Positions 42,918 through 53,196 of a stretch of DNA of 64,000 bases are shown here, in pieces (within the stretch, counting starts at the first letter, position 1; every line of letters starts with the position of its first letter). Source of the DNA: Phaeodactylum tricornutum CCAP 1055/1 (Eukaryota; Bacillariophyta; Bacillariophyceae; Surirellales; Neidiaceae); the NCBI RefSeq assembly GCF_000150955.2, contig NC_011697.1:50254-114253 (forward strand), given 5' to 3'. The notes below the pieces were generated by a model. That model ran no database searches and was not told the origin of the DNA. It worked only from the letters and a program-made list of their open reading frames with translations. A program made the translations under genes and the position numbers.

Positions 42918-44128
42918 CTAACAAGTCAAATCAACATGTCGTGGACTCTCTGATCCTTTGTGTCCTCCCACAGTGGGACTTCCAGAATCTGCGTAGTTTC
43001 CGCCGTTCGAAATCTCCGAGCCTGAGAAACTGGTGTCATCGTGAGGGGCGGATCCAGTAGTGTCCGAATCCCCCGAACCATCATCATCTGTGGCTAGTGG
43101 AACACCTGAGCTATTTTTCTCTGAAGCCTGATTCTTCTCTTCGAAAAGGTCGGCCAGTTCAGTCGCCACTGAAGGAAGGCGGGCAAAAATATCGTACTCT
43201 CCCGACGCAGTCTCAGCCTGCCAATCTATTGCTGCTTTCACTAAAGGAAAGAGGTCTTTCCAACCGCGCTGTGTGGCCTCCTCCATTAAGTTACAAAGCT
43301 TAGATGCACTTGCTTCGTGTGCTTTCCAAGCATGGTTCAGTTTCGCTTCATTACGTTCGAGCTTTTGGTTAAGTTTCGTGGGAGTCGCCGAAGGATCCTT
43401 TCCGCGAGAAACTAACTTGCTTTCCTTCGCGTTGACTTTTTTGCGAATTCCTTCAACTTTATTCTGATAATGGTTCAATCTTTCATTCAGCTTCGTCGTG
43501 TCCTTCAGATCAGAGTCGACGCGGGTCGTCACAATGTCCTCCCATTCTAGAGCATAATCAATAATGTTCCTTTGGAACTTTTGCATATCACTTTGTACCC
43601 TGGTTTCAATTGCGCGGTCAACGGTTGCAAATGAATCTTGACTTTCCGTGCTGCCAATTTTTTCGTCTATTGGACTACCCTTGGCCATAAGACTGAGTTG
43701 TTTGACCATCTTTAAAACAAGAAACAATGTCAGACCCGGACTGACAAGTTGATGCACAAGATGATTTCCATTCCTACCTCTGTTCGGTTTTGTGTGAGCA
43801 AGATCTTCGCAGCATGAAATTCCTTAGCTTTGACAATCAAAGCACGGAGGCGCTTGCGCAGTACATCATACTGATGATTGAGAGGCACTAAATCAGAACT
43901 CCGATTGATGGCCTTCATTTCTTTCACCGCTTCGTCGAGGCGTTCGGAAATCTTCGTTTTTTGCTTCGGTGCAGATGAGTGCCCTTTACCGACTGATTTC
44001 ACTTCATGGTAATCCTTCTCGTGCGAGTCTTCTTTTTGCGGAGTATTCTCCGACTTTGTTTCCTGTGGATCGTGCTGCTCCGTCTCCTGCGTTTCGTCAA
44101 TGTTCGTATTGTTTTCTTCGTTCGACAT
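42918..44128 (-). CDS. BAR-domain-like coiled-coil protein
   Basis: Two exons join in frame to 380 aa (43778-44128, 42918-43709, complement). The first 60 residues are acidic and disordered-looking. From about residue 60 to 315 the protein is a long helical region with BAR-like spacing: ISERLDEAVKEMKAINRSS, VLRKRLRALIVKAKEFH, RNIIDYALEWEDIVTTRVD, LNERLNHYQNKVEGIRKKV, KLERNEAKLNHAWKAHE and LCNLMEEATQRGWKDLFPLV. This resembles amphiphysin/Rvs-type membrane-curving dimers. The C-terminal tail is low-complexity and rich in S, G and D. A role in membrane traffic is inferred from the fold pattern only. Confidence 0.65.
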
Positions 44129-44769
44129 GATGGATGTTTCGTGTTTGTTTTTAGTGGGTGTGTGGTTTGAATGCTTCGCTTCGGTTTGAGTTGTGAGATG
44201 TTAGTTTCGTTTGCTGGACGGCGCTTCCCCAAATCCTGATCTGGTTTTTCGAAATTCCGAAAGTTCTCGAGGTCTGCGAACAAGAACGAATCCTCGAAAG
44301 ACTTCGATCCACTCTAGTAGTGTATAGACTCGTTGTAAATCACGGGTGTCAGCCAGAGGTCATTTGTTTCCGGGACTTGATTGTTTCGGAAGCCGTGTCA
44401 ACGACAGCGCAGAACAAGAGAGAGGTCTGCCCCGAAACGAGAAGGCGGAATTCGCTCGGAAGGGTGTCTCACCCAAACTAGAGAAAAAATCCACTTTCTG
44501 TGATTGGGCCAGGAACCTCTTCGATGTAACCAGAGCCTCTTCGAATAGGGGCTTGCGTCGACTGTGGACCGTGACAGACACTCACAGCGTATTCGATAAT
44601 CAAACAAACACTCTACTTCTTAAGTAAAGAGTCGAAGCCCTTGGAGAAAAAAACATGTCGAACTTTATTCTAGGAACGTCGACCCGCGACTTTGATTGGC
44701 TCGGCCGCCGCCATGTCTAGTCGGGACTGTGTGCCCTCACAGTCCATCGAATATGTCTCAACATTGGAA
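44129..44769. other. Intergenic, left flank of the Mutator-like element
   Basis: No gene supported; a 93-codon plus-strand frame at 44346 lacks any domain. Confidence 0.55.
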
Positions 44770-44778
44770 TAACATAAA
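44770..44778 (+). repeat. 9-bp target site duplication, left copy
   Basis: taacataaa, identical to 48477-48485. Confidence 0.93.
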
Positions 44779-44971
44779 GAGGAAATTCCCTATCCGGGCG
44801 ACGCCTAGCCCGCAATTCCCCTATCCGGGCCAAATCCGAGTTTTTCTAAGTAATATTTTTTGAGCGCGAAGTACCTCTTAAGTAACACAACCATTTAGCA
44901 TTTTTTCCTTTATATTTGTCTATGATTGTGTAGAGTATATTCCTCATGCATTGGCATCAGTAGCTGTTGGT
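44779..44971 (+). repeat. MULE left terminal inverted repeat
   Basis: 193 bp. Contains two internal copies of ctatccggg near the tip, so the tip itself is a short sub-repeat. Confidence 0.93.
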
Positions 44972-46258
44972 TTGATGCAGTCAGTACTTGGCACAAGTGA
45001 ATCACAATGTGTGTGGGCTCCATACGTGGCCCGTGATATACCAGAAAGCGTCGTGGTAAGAGAAGTCGAATCGCAGTACCGAGTGTCTCAATAACGTAAT
45101 CTAAATTGCACAGCATATGCGGCAGCCGCTTGTGACGGGTCGACCGGGAATCCAAAAGCAGTCGTCCGGAGCCGCTAGTAAGGATGTCATGAGAGGATGG
45201 TCTCCCGCCACGTACGTCAAGGCCGGCAACAAGCTATCGTTCGACGGCTGATGGACGAAATCTTCTTCCGCATCATCCATCCCGGAAGCCGTATGTTCAA
45301 AATCATACTGACGTGCCTCGAGTTGATCCAGACAAATCGTGCCGACGCCGCTGACCAGTTGCAAGCCAGGCAAGCAAAGCAGAAAGAGACTTGACGTGAT
45401 CCGGTCCGCCTCTTGCTGTTTCTGCGAAGCGGTATCAAACGCGTACACCAATGCCGTCAACGTGTTCTGCACGCTTTTTCCACCAGTCCGCACAATTCAT
45501 TGTGTTGTCCGCACCATCTGTAGTCATGCTTGCCATGGCACCCAACCGCTGCAGGAGGGGTTGTTTGGCATGTGGCGGTGTTGGGTCGACGCCTGTGCTT
45601 CTTGAGGATACGTTATCATTGTGGAGTTGTAGTTGCAAATGAAATCCGGTTGGGAAGGCAGGGGTGGTGGTGACCTCCACCCAGAAGGTGGACAGAGAAA
45701 CGGGCGGGTCAATATTGTGGGGTTGCTGTTGTCGTCATTGCCGCGACGCTCCTTGGGTTGGATGCGGGCGTAATCTTTGGGATGCACGATGCCATTGGCA
45801 ATTTTGACCACCTCAACGGCCCATTGTTGTCTCCACTGTACAGGATTGGTGCCAATCCCGGCGCACTTGACGGTATTGAAAAGGCTGTGTACGGCGGCTC
45901 CGACCACAACGGCCAAGGTGGCAGTGTGCATCTGCGGCGGCTGGCGTGGATGGCTTCAAAAGGATTGCCTGGGTAATGCGTGGCGTTTTCGGAAAGTAGC
46001 GCTGGTGGAGGACGGTGTTGTTTGCAACCAGCAGTGTTCCAGGCTTTGGCGTCCCCGCAATCGCAACACTCCTCATGCTTGCATGGAAAACCAGAGTAAA
46101 ATAGAAAACCAGAAGGAGGTCCTCTACGGTAGATGCCTTTGTTTACATGCTTTACATTGAATTTTACTTATAAAATAGAACAACTTAATGATGAACAATG
46201 ATATTATATAGAGGACACCTAAAATGATAGTCTAGAATATGCAACAACTATCTTTACA
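44972..46258 (-). other. MULE internal passenger sequence with broken minus-strand frames
   Basis: 1.3 kb between the left TIR and the transposase stop. Minus-strand frames have coding-like composition but break into pieces: 45813-46076 (containing PGTLLVANNTVLHQRYF), 45524-45931 (IANGIVHPKDYARIQPKERR), 45435-45680 (GFHLQLQLHNDNVSSRSTG) and 45101-45493 (SLFLLCLPGLQLVSGVGTIC, ending near ALTYVAGDHPLMTSLLAAPD). The composition is much more GC-rich than the transposase gene. This looks like captured and decaying host coding sequence, or a second element gene with unresolved introns. The first piece is faintly like the UPF0301/AlgH family opening, too weak to call. Confidence 0.5.
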
Positions 46259-48160
46259 TTACATAACAGACATTTTGGCCTCAGACTCAGCATATTGTAA
46301 AGCCTGCTGACGGTGATTCAAGTATCGTATTTGAGTGCTCGGCTTTTGGCAAGTAAGCTGTGTATGACCAACTATTCCACAGGCTCTGCACGTCATTGGC
46401 CTTGCTGATGATGATTCATATCGTTTTTTCTTGGGTCTACCTCCTCTGACCTTGTGTTCTGGTGGCAAAAGCTCTTCCAACATTAAATTTCCCAACAAGG
46501 AAATTGATGGAATAGGCCAGCTATACATCTGGCTGTATGTAACCAAATGATATAGGGAGTTGTACCATCTATTGTCATTTGGTTCAAGCTTAGCATGGAT
46601 GATAATTGCCATAGCATGGATACACGGACGTCCGTACTCATTCTGGTACTGGCATGGACATTGAATTTGGAAAGTTCCTGCATTGACCTCAACATCCAAT
46701 CTAGATCCAGGAGTATTGTTGTGTAGGTGTGCAACCTGAGCTCTCCAAAGAGTTCCTTCATGATAAGTGATCAAAACAGAGCGTCTACTAGCCTCTTGCA
46801 TGCAGGAGAGGTGTTTTGTTTGAGCAAATGCTGTCAGTGTTAGACCTTCTTGGGCCCATTGCTTTGACAGGTTAGAATGCTTGACAAATTTCTTGATCAT
46901 CCACTGAGATAATCCAACAAGCAAATCAAGGATTGGCTGCTGTCGTAGCTCCTCAATTACACTGTTCATTTGCTCAGCAGCATTGTTAAGCTGCTTTCCA
47001 AATCTTGGCTTCCCTTCCAAAAGAAATAAATATGCTGCAAACTGCTCTTTTCGCTCATGGAACCAATCAGCAATGTCCTTGTCCAAATGCTCAAGATATT
47101 GCAATGATGTTTGATATGCACCCTTTGTCCGACATTTGGCCAAAGCATAAACAGCTGTAGAAACACTATCTGGAATTTTTCGTTTGACGCCATGGTCACG
47201 TGCATTGGCAATCATGTGCCGCACACAGCGACCAAACTTGGCTCCCATGCTTCTTACAAGAGATTGGAATGCATGACTTTGTATGCCCTTGTCAAAATCT
47301 GCCACAAAGGCAGTAGCTCCCTCAAAGTCCTTTCCTATCTGCTCTCCAAACCATGTCCAATTGGATTCATTCTCAATATCACAAATAGCATATGCCAAAA
47401 GGACAAGCTGGTTGTTACCATCATGAGTAACAGCCAGCAGGATAATGTGATTAAAAACTGGAGAAGTTGTGAATGTACCATCACTGGTAACAACACGAAT
47501 AGATCCCACACTCCAGGCATATTTTGCAAATGAAAATGCAACATAACAACGCTGAAACTGCCTAAATTCAGATTGCCACAAACTGTGCTGTGTTTCAAGT
47601 ATAAAGCTACCTTCTGGATCAGCTCTTTTCAAGTGCTGGAAGTAGGATGTCAGCAAAAAATACTGCCCAATGTGCACTTCGATTCCATCGCGTCGCTTGG
47701 CTGTTACAACCTTATAGGCATGGGATTTTGTAAGGTGTATTCCATTGGATCTTTGTGCAATTTCCCTGACTTGTTGTGCAGCGCCAATGCGCTTCTTCCG
47801 GTTTGGAACATATCCACTTAATGACGGAGAAACCGCATTGAGGACCGAACACTTATAATTGCGTTTTCGTGTGGACTCATAATCTGAGCAAGTGTGCACA
47901 CCATGAAAAGAGCAGATTTTCCACTCTCCAGTGAGGCAACCGTCGCTATTTTTCACAGGTCTTGCATTGATGTGGCACTGACAAATTGTTTCGTTCTGTT
48001 TCCAGTTCCTTTCAGGCGCTGAAATGCAATTGGCTCGAAAGCACTTTCCAGATTTGTTTTCCAAAATTCTGTAGTTTTTCTCAAGTACTTGGTTGTGGGA
48101 AAACCATGCAGTCTGGAGAGCATTATACGAAGGAAAGATTTCACTGACTGCTAGCCTCAT
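46259..48160 (-). CDS. MULE transposase
   Basis: Single intact frame, 633 aa, starting at ATG 48160. A cysteine/histidine-rich N-terminal part may be a DNA-binding region (ICQCHINARP, WKICSFHGVHTCSDYES). The MULE catalytic core follows: VTSDGTFTTSPVFNHIILLA carries the first aspartate, and TAFVADFDKGIQSHAF the second, with CVRHMIANARD after it; the third acidic residue lies farther on, probably within the ERKEQFAAYL or NAAEQMNSVIEE region. A SWIM-type zinc motif (IQCPCQYQNEYGRPCIHAMA, pattern CxC...CxH) is placed as usual after the core. A CCHC zinc knuckle (CRACGIVGHTQLTC) closes the protein. Codon use is AT-rich, unlike the surrounding host genes. Confidence 0.93.
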   Translation of the reverse strand: MRLAVSEIFPSYNALQTAWFSHNQVLEKNYRILENKSGKCFRANCISAPERNWKQNETICQCHINARPVKNSDGCLTGEWKICSFHGVHTCSDYESTRKRNYKCSVLNAVSPSLSGYVPNRKKRIGAAQQVREIAQRSNGIHLTKSHAYKVVTAKRRDGIEVHIGQYFLLTSYFQHLKRADPEGSFILETQHSLWQSEFRQFQRCYVAFSFAKYAWSVGSIRVVTSDGTFTTSPVFNHIILLAVTHDGNNQLVLLAYAICDIENESNWTWFGEQIGKDFEGATAFVADFDKGIQSHAFQSLVRSMGAKFGRCVRHMIANARDHGVKRKIPDSVSTAVYALAKCRTKGAYQTSLQYLEHLDKDIADWFHERKEQFAAYLFLLEGKPRFGKQLNNAAEQMNSVIEELRQQPILDLLVGLSQWMIKKFVKHSNLSKQWAQEGLTLTAFAQTKHLSCMQEASRRSVLITYHEGTLWRAQVAHLHNNTPGSRLDVEVNAGTFQIQCPCQYQNEYGRPCIHAMAIIIHAKLEPNDNRWYNSLYHLVTYSQMYSWPIPSISLLGNLMLEELLPPEHKVRGGRPKKKRYESSSARPMTCRACGIVGHTQLTCQKPSTQIRYLNHRQQALQYAESEAKMSVM

Positions 48161-48283
48161 GGTGGTTTATTCTCTTGGTGTACTTGTAACTTTGTGCGAT
48201 TGTACCACGTAGGAGTTGGTAGCAAGTGTTCCAAGCAAACTGCTTTAAAGGCAACAAATGGATGGGAGGCATTGATTTTTACC

Positions 48284-48476
48284 ACCAACAGCTACTGATG
48301 CCAATGCATGAGGAATATACTCTACACGATCATAGACAAATATAAAGGAAAAAATGCTAAATGGTTGTGTTACTTAAGAGGTACTTCGCGCTCAAAAAAT
48401 ATTACTTAGAAAAACTCGGATTTGGCCCGGATAGGGGAATTGCGGGCTAGGCGTCGCCCGGATAGGGAATTTCCTC
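48284..48476 (-). repeat. MULE right terminal inverted repeat
   Basis: Reverse complement of the left repeat, one mismatch. The transposase start lies 124 bp inside its inner edge, so its promoter must be in or beside this TIR. Confidence 0.93.
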
Positions 48477-48485
48477 TAACATAAA
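48477..48485 (+). repeat. 9-bp target site duplication, right copy
   Basis: taacataaa, identical to 44770-44778. Confidence 0.93.
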
Positions 48486-48811
48486 TACCTACCGATTTAC
48501 CGTCACCGTTTTGGCTAGCCTGGAAAATCAGTCCGTCAACTCCAGCATGGATAACGGTGACAGGAGTTTACAGTGACTCGCAACGGCAACACGGGACAGT
48601 ATTCTCGCGTTTACTGTTAGTTAGTCAGTAGGTTTGTTCGTTTACTTAAATGTAGAGACTTTGGTAGTGTTATGGTCTACCACCATATGCAGGAGGGCAC
48701 GGGGAAGTGCCTCCTTCTACAGTCTGTTCGCCGCACATCGTCGGACCTGGGAGCCAATCTCGGGTGGGACGGAAGCGACGCCACGGAATCGTTTTTCGCT
48801 CGCGCTCATAA
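48486..48811. other. Intergenic, 3' flank of the CDK gene
   Basis: No gene seen; right flank of the MULE insertion. Confidence 0.6.
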
Positions 48812-50035
48812 TCAGATGTTTTCCTTATCCAAGTCATCAAAATAAGCGTGATCGAGAGATTCTTTCGCCGTGATACGATCCTTGGGATCGTACGCAAGAA
48901 TGGTTTCCAACAGCTCCAATCCCGCTGGCTCCAAGTTTTCCAAGACATTCTGCGAGAAGGGAGACTTGAACCAAACGGGGAAAGTCGTACTCCAATCCTG
49001 TAGTTGGGTCACGCCCGGCCAAACATCTTCCCGTGGAGTTCCCAACTGACGGAAAATCTTGTACAGCTGGTCAATTTCCGAATCTCCCGGGAACAAAGGG
49101 CGCTTGGTGATCATCTCAACGAGGATCGCTCCGATAGCCCAAACGTCCATCGGAGGAGCATACGTCTGCGAACCAAGCAAGATCTCGGGAGGGCGGTACC
49201 ACAGAGTGACAACTTCGTGTGTCAAAGGACGGATCGGAGGGCAGAAGGCCCGGGCTAGACCAAAGTCCGCTATCTTAAGACACCCGTCCCTTGTAACCAA
49301 GAGATTCTGTGGCTTCAGGTCACGGTGCATGACACCACGCGCATGACAGAACGCCAAACCCCGGAGACACTGGAACGTATACGACTTGATCAAAGCCTTC
49401 GAGAGTAGTCCGGTGCAGCTTTCCATGTACTTTTTCAAATCCTTGTCAAGGAATTCGAAAACGAGGTAAAGCTTGCCATCTTCCTGAACACAGTCCTTCA
49501 AGTCGACAATGTTCGGGTGCGAAAGTTCCCGCAACAGAGATATTTCACGGAGAGCCGTCGAGGGAATGCCTTCGTCTTCGACTTCCAATCGGATACGCTT
49601 GAGGGCAACAATCTCGTCCGTCTGACGATCAAGGGCCTTGTATACCACACCATACGTTCCTTCACCGAGATTGGAGCCTGGCTTTTCTATCTTATGGTAA
49701 CTGCAGCAACACCAAGGAAAACAGAAAACGGTGAGACATGGGAAACCTCGCCATGGTACCAGTAGATTCCAACGGAATTGTGTCCGCCCGTGGATTTCTA
49801 CGGGTGTTTCAAATCCACGCGCCATAAATGAAAAATATTTAGCCTACATGTCTTAGGAAATGATTCCGCGTGCGGGGACGGACGCCGCTCAGGATCCAGC
49901 CACGGTTTCCGGGACGCGGCATGGTCGGGTGGACCTGTGGGATGGGGGGAGCCCGAGAGCTGCTTTGTTTCTCATCTCTTATATCCATGGAAGGTCAGTA
50001 TCGGACTTTAGCAGACGATTCACTTACCGTTCCAT
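48812..50035 (-). CDS. CDKA2: Cyclin-dependent kinase with PSTALRE cyclin-binding helix (CDKA-type)
   Basis: Cell-cycle Ser/Thr kinase. Two coding exons: a tiny one of 8 nt (50028-50035, ATG GAA CG) and 48812-49700, with a 327-bp intron. They join as [20 protein letters not shown], the classic cdc2 start, giving 298 aa, the usual CDK length. Visible: inhibitory Thr-Tyr pair in GEGTYG (residues 18-19), catalytic lysine in [16 protein letters not shown] at 49-55, [18 protein letters not shown], and activation-loop threonine in [12 protein letters not shown]. The APE motif reads PPE (YRPPEILLG), an unusual change. PSTALRE lies between PSTAIRE (CDKA/CDK1) and the CDKB forms; I recall that P. tricornutum CDKA2 has this variant, hence the symbol, given with moderate confidence. 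The gene diverges from BUD13. Confidence 0.9.
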
Positions 50036-50434
50036 TGTGATGAGTTCGGTGCAGATTGAAAGAATGGATTGTGTCTGTGTGTACCACACAACGCGACCTC
50101 GGGGAAAATGAAGGGAAAGGATCGAGAGTGGCCGTTCGAGCGACTTGCGCTCTGGAACAGCGCGCCGGCACGACAAAAAATAACGACTGGAATGTCGAAT
50201 CTAGTTGGAGACAAATCGATGTTGCGTTTACTGAAAATTCCTCTTTGATTCAAAGTACAGAAGCCAAAAAACAATAGACCTCTAGAAAGTCCAATCACAA
50301 ATAACAGCCGTGCGCAGAGTCCCACTACGCACCCAACCAACTCGATAGATCTCGGCTACTGCTCGATTGACGAGGGACAGTGTTCGAGGACCGCGTGCTT
50401 TATGGACAAGGGTCTCTCTCCCTCTATCCACGCT
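50036..50434. other. Divergent promoter region of CDK and BUD13
   Basis: About 400 bp between the two starts. No copy of the recurrent TGACTGTGA motif was seen here. An upstream in-frame ATG for BUD13 is at 50402. Confidence 0.6.
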
Positions 50435-51757
50435 ATGAGCAGCAAACTGGATTATCTCTCGAAATATACACAAGACGCACGCGTGACCGGAAAGTCCACC
50501 AAGAAAGAAAAGCGAAGGAAGAAAAAGCACAAGACGAGACAGGATGTTGCGTTGGCTTTGAAGGACGAAGATCCGACCGTTGACGATGCCTTTCCTAGTC
50601 ACGACGAACATGAGGACGACGATTTGGATGAGCCGGCAGTCCTAGTAGAACTACCGGGAGAATCTGATGTGAAGCGAGAACCTCAAGGGACGTGGGAACC
50701 GATACCCAACGAAAATTCACGCGACGGTGTTTCCGGTAGAGAATATTCTCCTTCTCGAACTCGACGCAAACGATACGATTCAGACGACGACGAAAGCACA
50801 CAAGGCGGATCTGGACCTTGTAACAGTCGTCATGACTCTATTGAACACCGCCCCGACATTTCCAGAGATGATAGTGAGCGAAAATTGCACTCAAAAGCTT
50901 CGACTAAAAAAAAGGCTAGCCGACGGAGAGGCAGTCATGATTCCGATAGCGACCGGCCTTCGGACCGTCGGAAGCGGTACGATTCCGATGAGAATAGCTT
51001 GGAACGTTATCGGCGTCCACGAAAAAGAGTTGACTCGGACGACAACAACGCCACGTTTGACACTCACGCCAATTCTACGCCCAGAGACCTTCCAACCGGC
51101 CGGAAGCGCTGTGATTCCGAAGACAGTGGAATCGACAATGGTGAAGTAATGAGTTCAGGTCACAAAGCGGGGCTGCAGTCTGGTGGAAGATTTTCTAGAG
51201 TTGAGTCTCGGATTCAAAAATCCAGAACCAAGGACGCGCAAATCATGGTGGACAAGTATGGCATGGGTGAGACCGTGTTCCGTGACCGGACGGGGAAACA
51301 AGTCGAGGAAGCGCTACCTCCGGCGCATCAGCGCGGACGCCCTCAGATTGACCCGGAAATGCAGCGTCAATTGAACACTGGAAAGGTGCAGCGTGAGCGC
51401 GAGTTGGCGGAGCAACAGGACATGTCCCGCCTGCAGAACTCATCGTTTGCACGACACGCCGGGGACTCCGAATTGGAAGCCGCGCGCAAGGAGGCCATTC
51501 GAGTTGGAGATCCAATGGCAGCTTATACAGCTCAAAACCAACAGCAAAAGACGGAAGCAAATTCCAATGGCATGCTTCATGTACGCCCCGTGTACAAGGG
51601 TCCATCAGCAAAACCAAACCGCTACGGGATTCGGCCTGGCTTCCGATGGGATGGAATGGACCGTGGAAATGATTGGGAAGATAAGTTATTGTCACAGCGC
51701 TACAACCATGAGCATCAAAATGAGCAGGCGTATCGCTGGAGTACGGCAGATATGTAG
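50435..51757 (+). CDS. BUD13: BUD13, RES-complex splicing factor
   Basis: Subunit of the pre-mRNA retention and splicing complex, joined to the activated spliceosome. Single exon, 440 aa from ATG 50435, which gives MSSKLDYLSKYTQ, matching the YLxxYL opening of known BUD13 proteins; an ATG 11 codons upstream is possible. A long middle (about 60-250) is charged with repeated R/K-x-R-YDSDD/E units (KRYDSDDDEST, KRYDSDENS, KRVDSDDNN, KRCDSEDSG), as in animal BUD13. The conserved C-terminal domain is complete: KAGLQSGGRF, ETVFRDRTGKQVEE, RVGDPMAAY, and the end RPVYKGPSAKPNRYGIRPGF continuing into RWDGMDRGNDWE. Confidence is high because the terminal motif is diagnostic. Confidence 0.96.
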   Translation: MSSKLDYLSKYTQDARVTGKSTKKEKRRKKKHKTRQDVALALKDEDPTVDDAFPSHDEHEDDDLDEPAVLVELPGESDVKREPQGTWEPIPNENSRDGVSGREYSPSRTRRKRYDSDDDESTQGGSGPCNSRHDSIEHRPDISRDDSERKLHSKASTKKKASRRRGSHDSDSDRPSDRRKRYDSDENSLERYRRPRKRVDSDDNNATFDTHANSTPRDLPTGRKRCDSEDSGIDNGEVMSSGHKAGLQSGGRFSRVESRIQKSRTKDAQIMVDKYGMGETVFRDRTGKQVEEALPPAHQRGRPQIDPEMQRQLNTGKVQRERELAEQQDMSRLQNSSFARHAGDSELEAARKEAIRVGDPMAAYTAQNQQQKTEANSNGMLHVRPVYKGPSAKPNRYGIRPGFRWDGMDRGNDWEDKLLSQRYNHEHQNEQAYRWSTADM

Positions 51758-51936
51758 TTACAAAGAATGGTAATTGCTTATATGTAAATCTAACATTCTT
51801 ACAGTTAGCTAAGCACCATTTTGGTTTTAAAATCTAAAGAGTCATCTTTGCTTACTGTTAGTCTTCAAGCACCACCATTGTGCCATGGCTGCGTCGATTC
51901 GAAAGGAATATTCGAAATTAGCAACTATGGGCCTAC

Positions 51937-53196
51937 CTACATCTTGTTCCGGCGCCTGAGGAAACGGTCATCGCTGTCGCTGGGTCCAGTCATGCTTGGG
52001 CCCGTGACACTTGGACCAGTCACGCTTGGCCCTGTGGCGCTGGGGCCCGTCATACTAGGACCAGTCAAACTAGGACCCGTAGAACTGGGGCTCCTGAGAC
52101 GACGGTCATCGCTGTCGCTAGGTCCAGTCATGCTAGGTCCCGTCATACTTGGACCTGTGACGCTGGGACCCGTCATGCTTGGCCCGGTGGCGCTAGGACC
52201 CGTCAAACTAGGACCCGTAGAGCTGGGGCTCCTGAGACGACGGTCATCGCTGTCGCTGGGTCCAGTCATACTAGGTCCCGTCATACTTGGACCTGTGGCG
52301 CTGGGACCCGTCACGCTTGGCCCTGTGGCGCTGGGGCCCGTCATACTAGGACCTGTGCCACTAGGGCCAGTCAAACTAGGACCCGTAGAGCTGGGGCTCC
52401 TGAGACGACGGTCATCGCTGTCGCTGGGTCCAGTCATGCTGGGGCCTGTGACACTTGGACCCGTCATGCTTGGCCCGGTGGCGCTAGGACCCGTCAAACT
52501 AGGACCAGTCAAACTAGGACCCGTAGAACTGGGGCTCCTGAGACGACGGTCATCGCTGTCGCTAGGTCCAGTCATGCTAGGTCCCGTCATACTTGGACCT
52601 GTGGCGCTGGGACCCGTCATGCTTGGCCCGGTGGCGCTAGGACCCGTCAAACTAGGACCCGTAGAGCTGGGGCTCCTGAGACGACGGTCATCGCTGTCGC
52701 TGGGTCCAGTCATGCTAGGTCCCGTCATACTTGGACCCGTCATGCTTGGCCCGGTGGCGCTGGGACCCGTCATGCTTGGCCCGGTGGCGCTAGGACCCGT
52801 AGAGCTGGGGCTCTTGAGACGACGATCATCGCTGTCGCTGGGTCCAGTCATGCTAGGTCCCGTCATACTTGGACCCGTCATGCTTGGCCCGGTGGCGCTG
52901 GGACCCGTCATGCTTGGCCCGGTGGCGCTAGGACCCGTCAAACTAGGACCAGTCAAACTAGGACCCGTCAAACTAGGTCCAGTCGGACTATTTAGGTACC
53001 GTTCGGGCTGGAAAGAGTCGAGAAAATATGAGGATCGATTTTCCGGTGCAACTTCGTGTTGTTTTCGCAGGCGCAGGCTTCGGAACACTTCTTCCGACAA
53101 GGACAAGCTCTTCATTCAACATACCAGGTTGTTGGCCGAGCGTTCGGTTGCAAAAGCAAGGGGGAGAAAGAAAACGACGAAGGCGGAGAACTTCAT
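51937..53196 (-). CDS. Secreted TGPS-repeat protein
   Basis: Two exons join in frame to 380 aa: 53125-53196 encodes MKFSAFVVFFLPLAFATERS and ends AANNL-type (signal peptide), then a 117-bp intron with a good pyrimidine tract (CTCGACTCTTTCCAG), then 51937-53007. The mature protein is almost wholly five-residue units xTGPS (x = M, A, L, V, G or S), grouped into blocks separated by the linker DSDDRRLRSPSS. Six complete linkers and a final DSDDRFLRRRNKM occur. The pattern is a two-level tandem repeat (15 bp within about 135 bp). S/T/P richness suggests heavy O-glycosylation or phosphorylation and a cell-wall or mucilage role; no homologue is recognised. The opposite strand is also open through the repeat, a result of the repeat itself. 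Confidence 0.72.
51964..52986. repeat. Two-level coding minisatellite
   Basis: 15-bp units of the type ggacccgtcatgctt, arranged in blocks of seven to nine between a conserved 36-bp spacer containing gagacgacggtcatcgctgt. Variation between units is mostly at the x codon and at third positions. Confidence 0.9.

Larger units (their letters stand above)
44779..48476 (-). mobile_element. Complete Mutator-like element (MULE), 3.7 kb
   Basis: Bounded by 193-bp terminal inverted repeats (44779-44971 and 48284-48476) that differ at a single base by my reading (tgattgtg against tgatcgtg). They are flanked by a perfect 9-bp target duplication, the length expected of Mutator. The termini read gaggaaattccc / gggaatttcctc. 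One intact transposase gene is read leftwards from near the right TIR; about 1.3 kb of other sequence fills the left side. Near-identical TIRs, an exact target duplication and an undamaged transposase point to recent movement and possible autonomy. Confidence 0.95.

Noticed and set aside
44346-44627. 93-codon frame left of the MULE
   Set aside because: No homology signal and an antisense frame of similar length.
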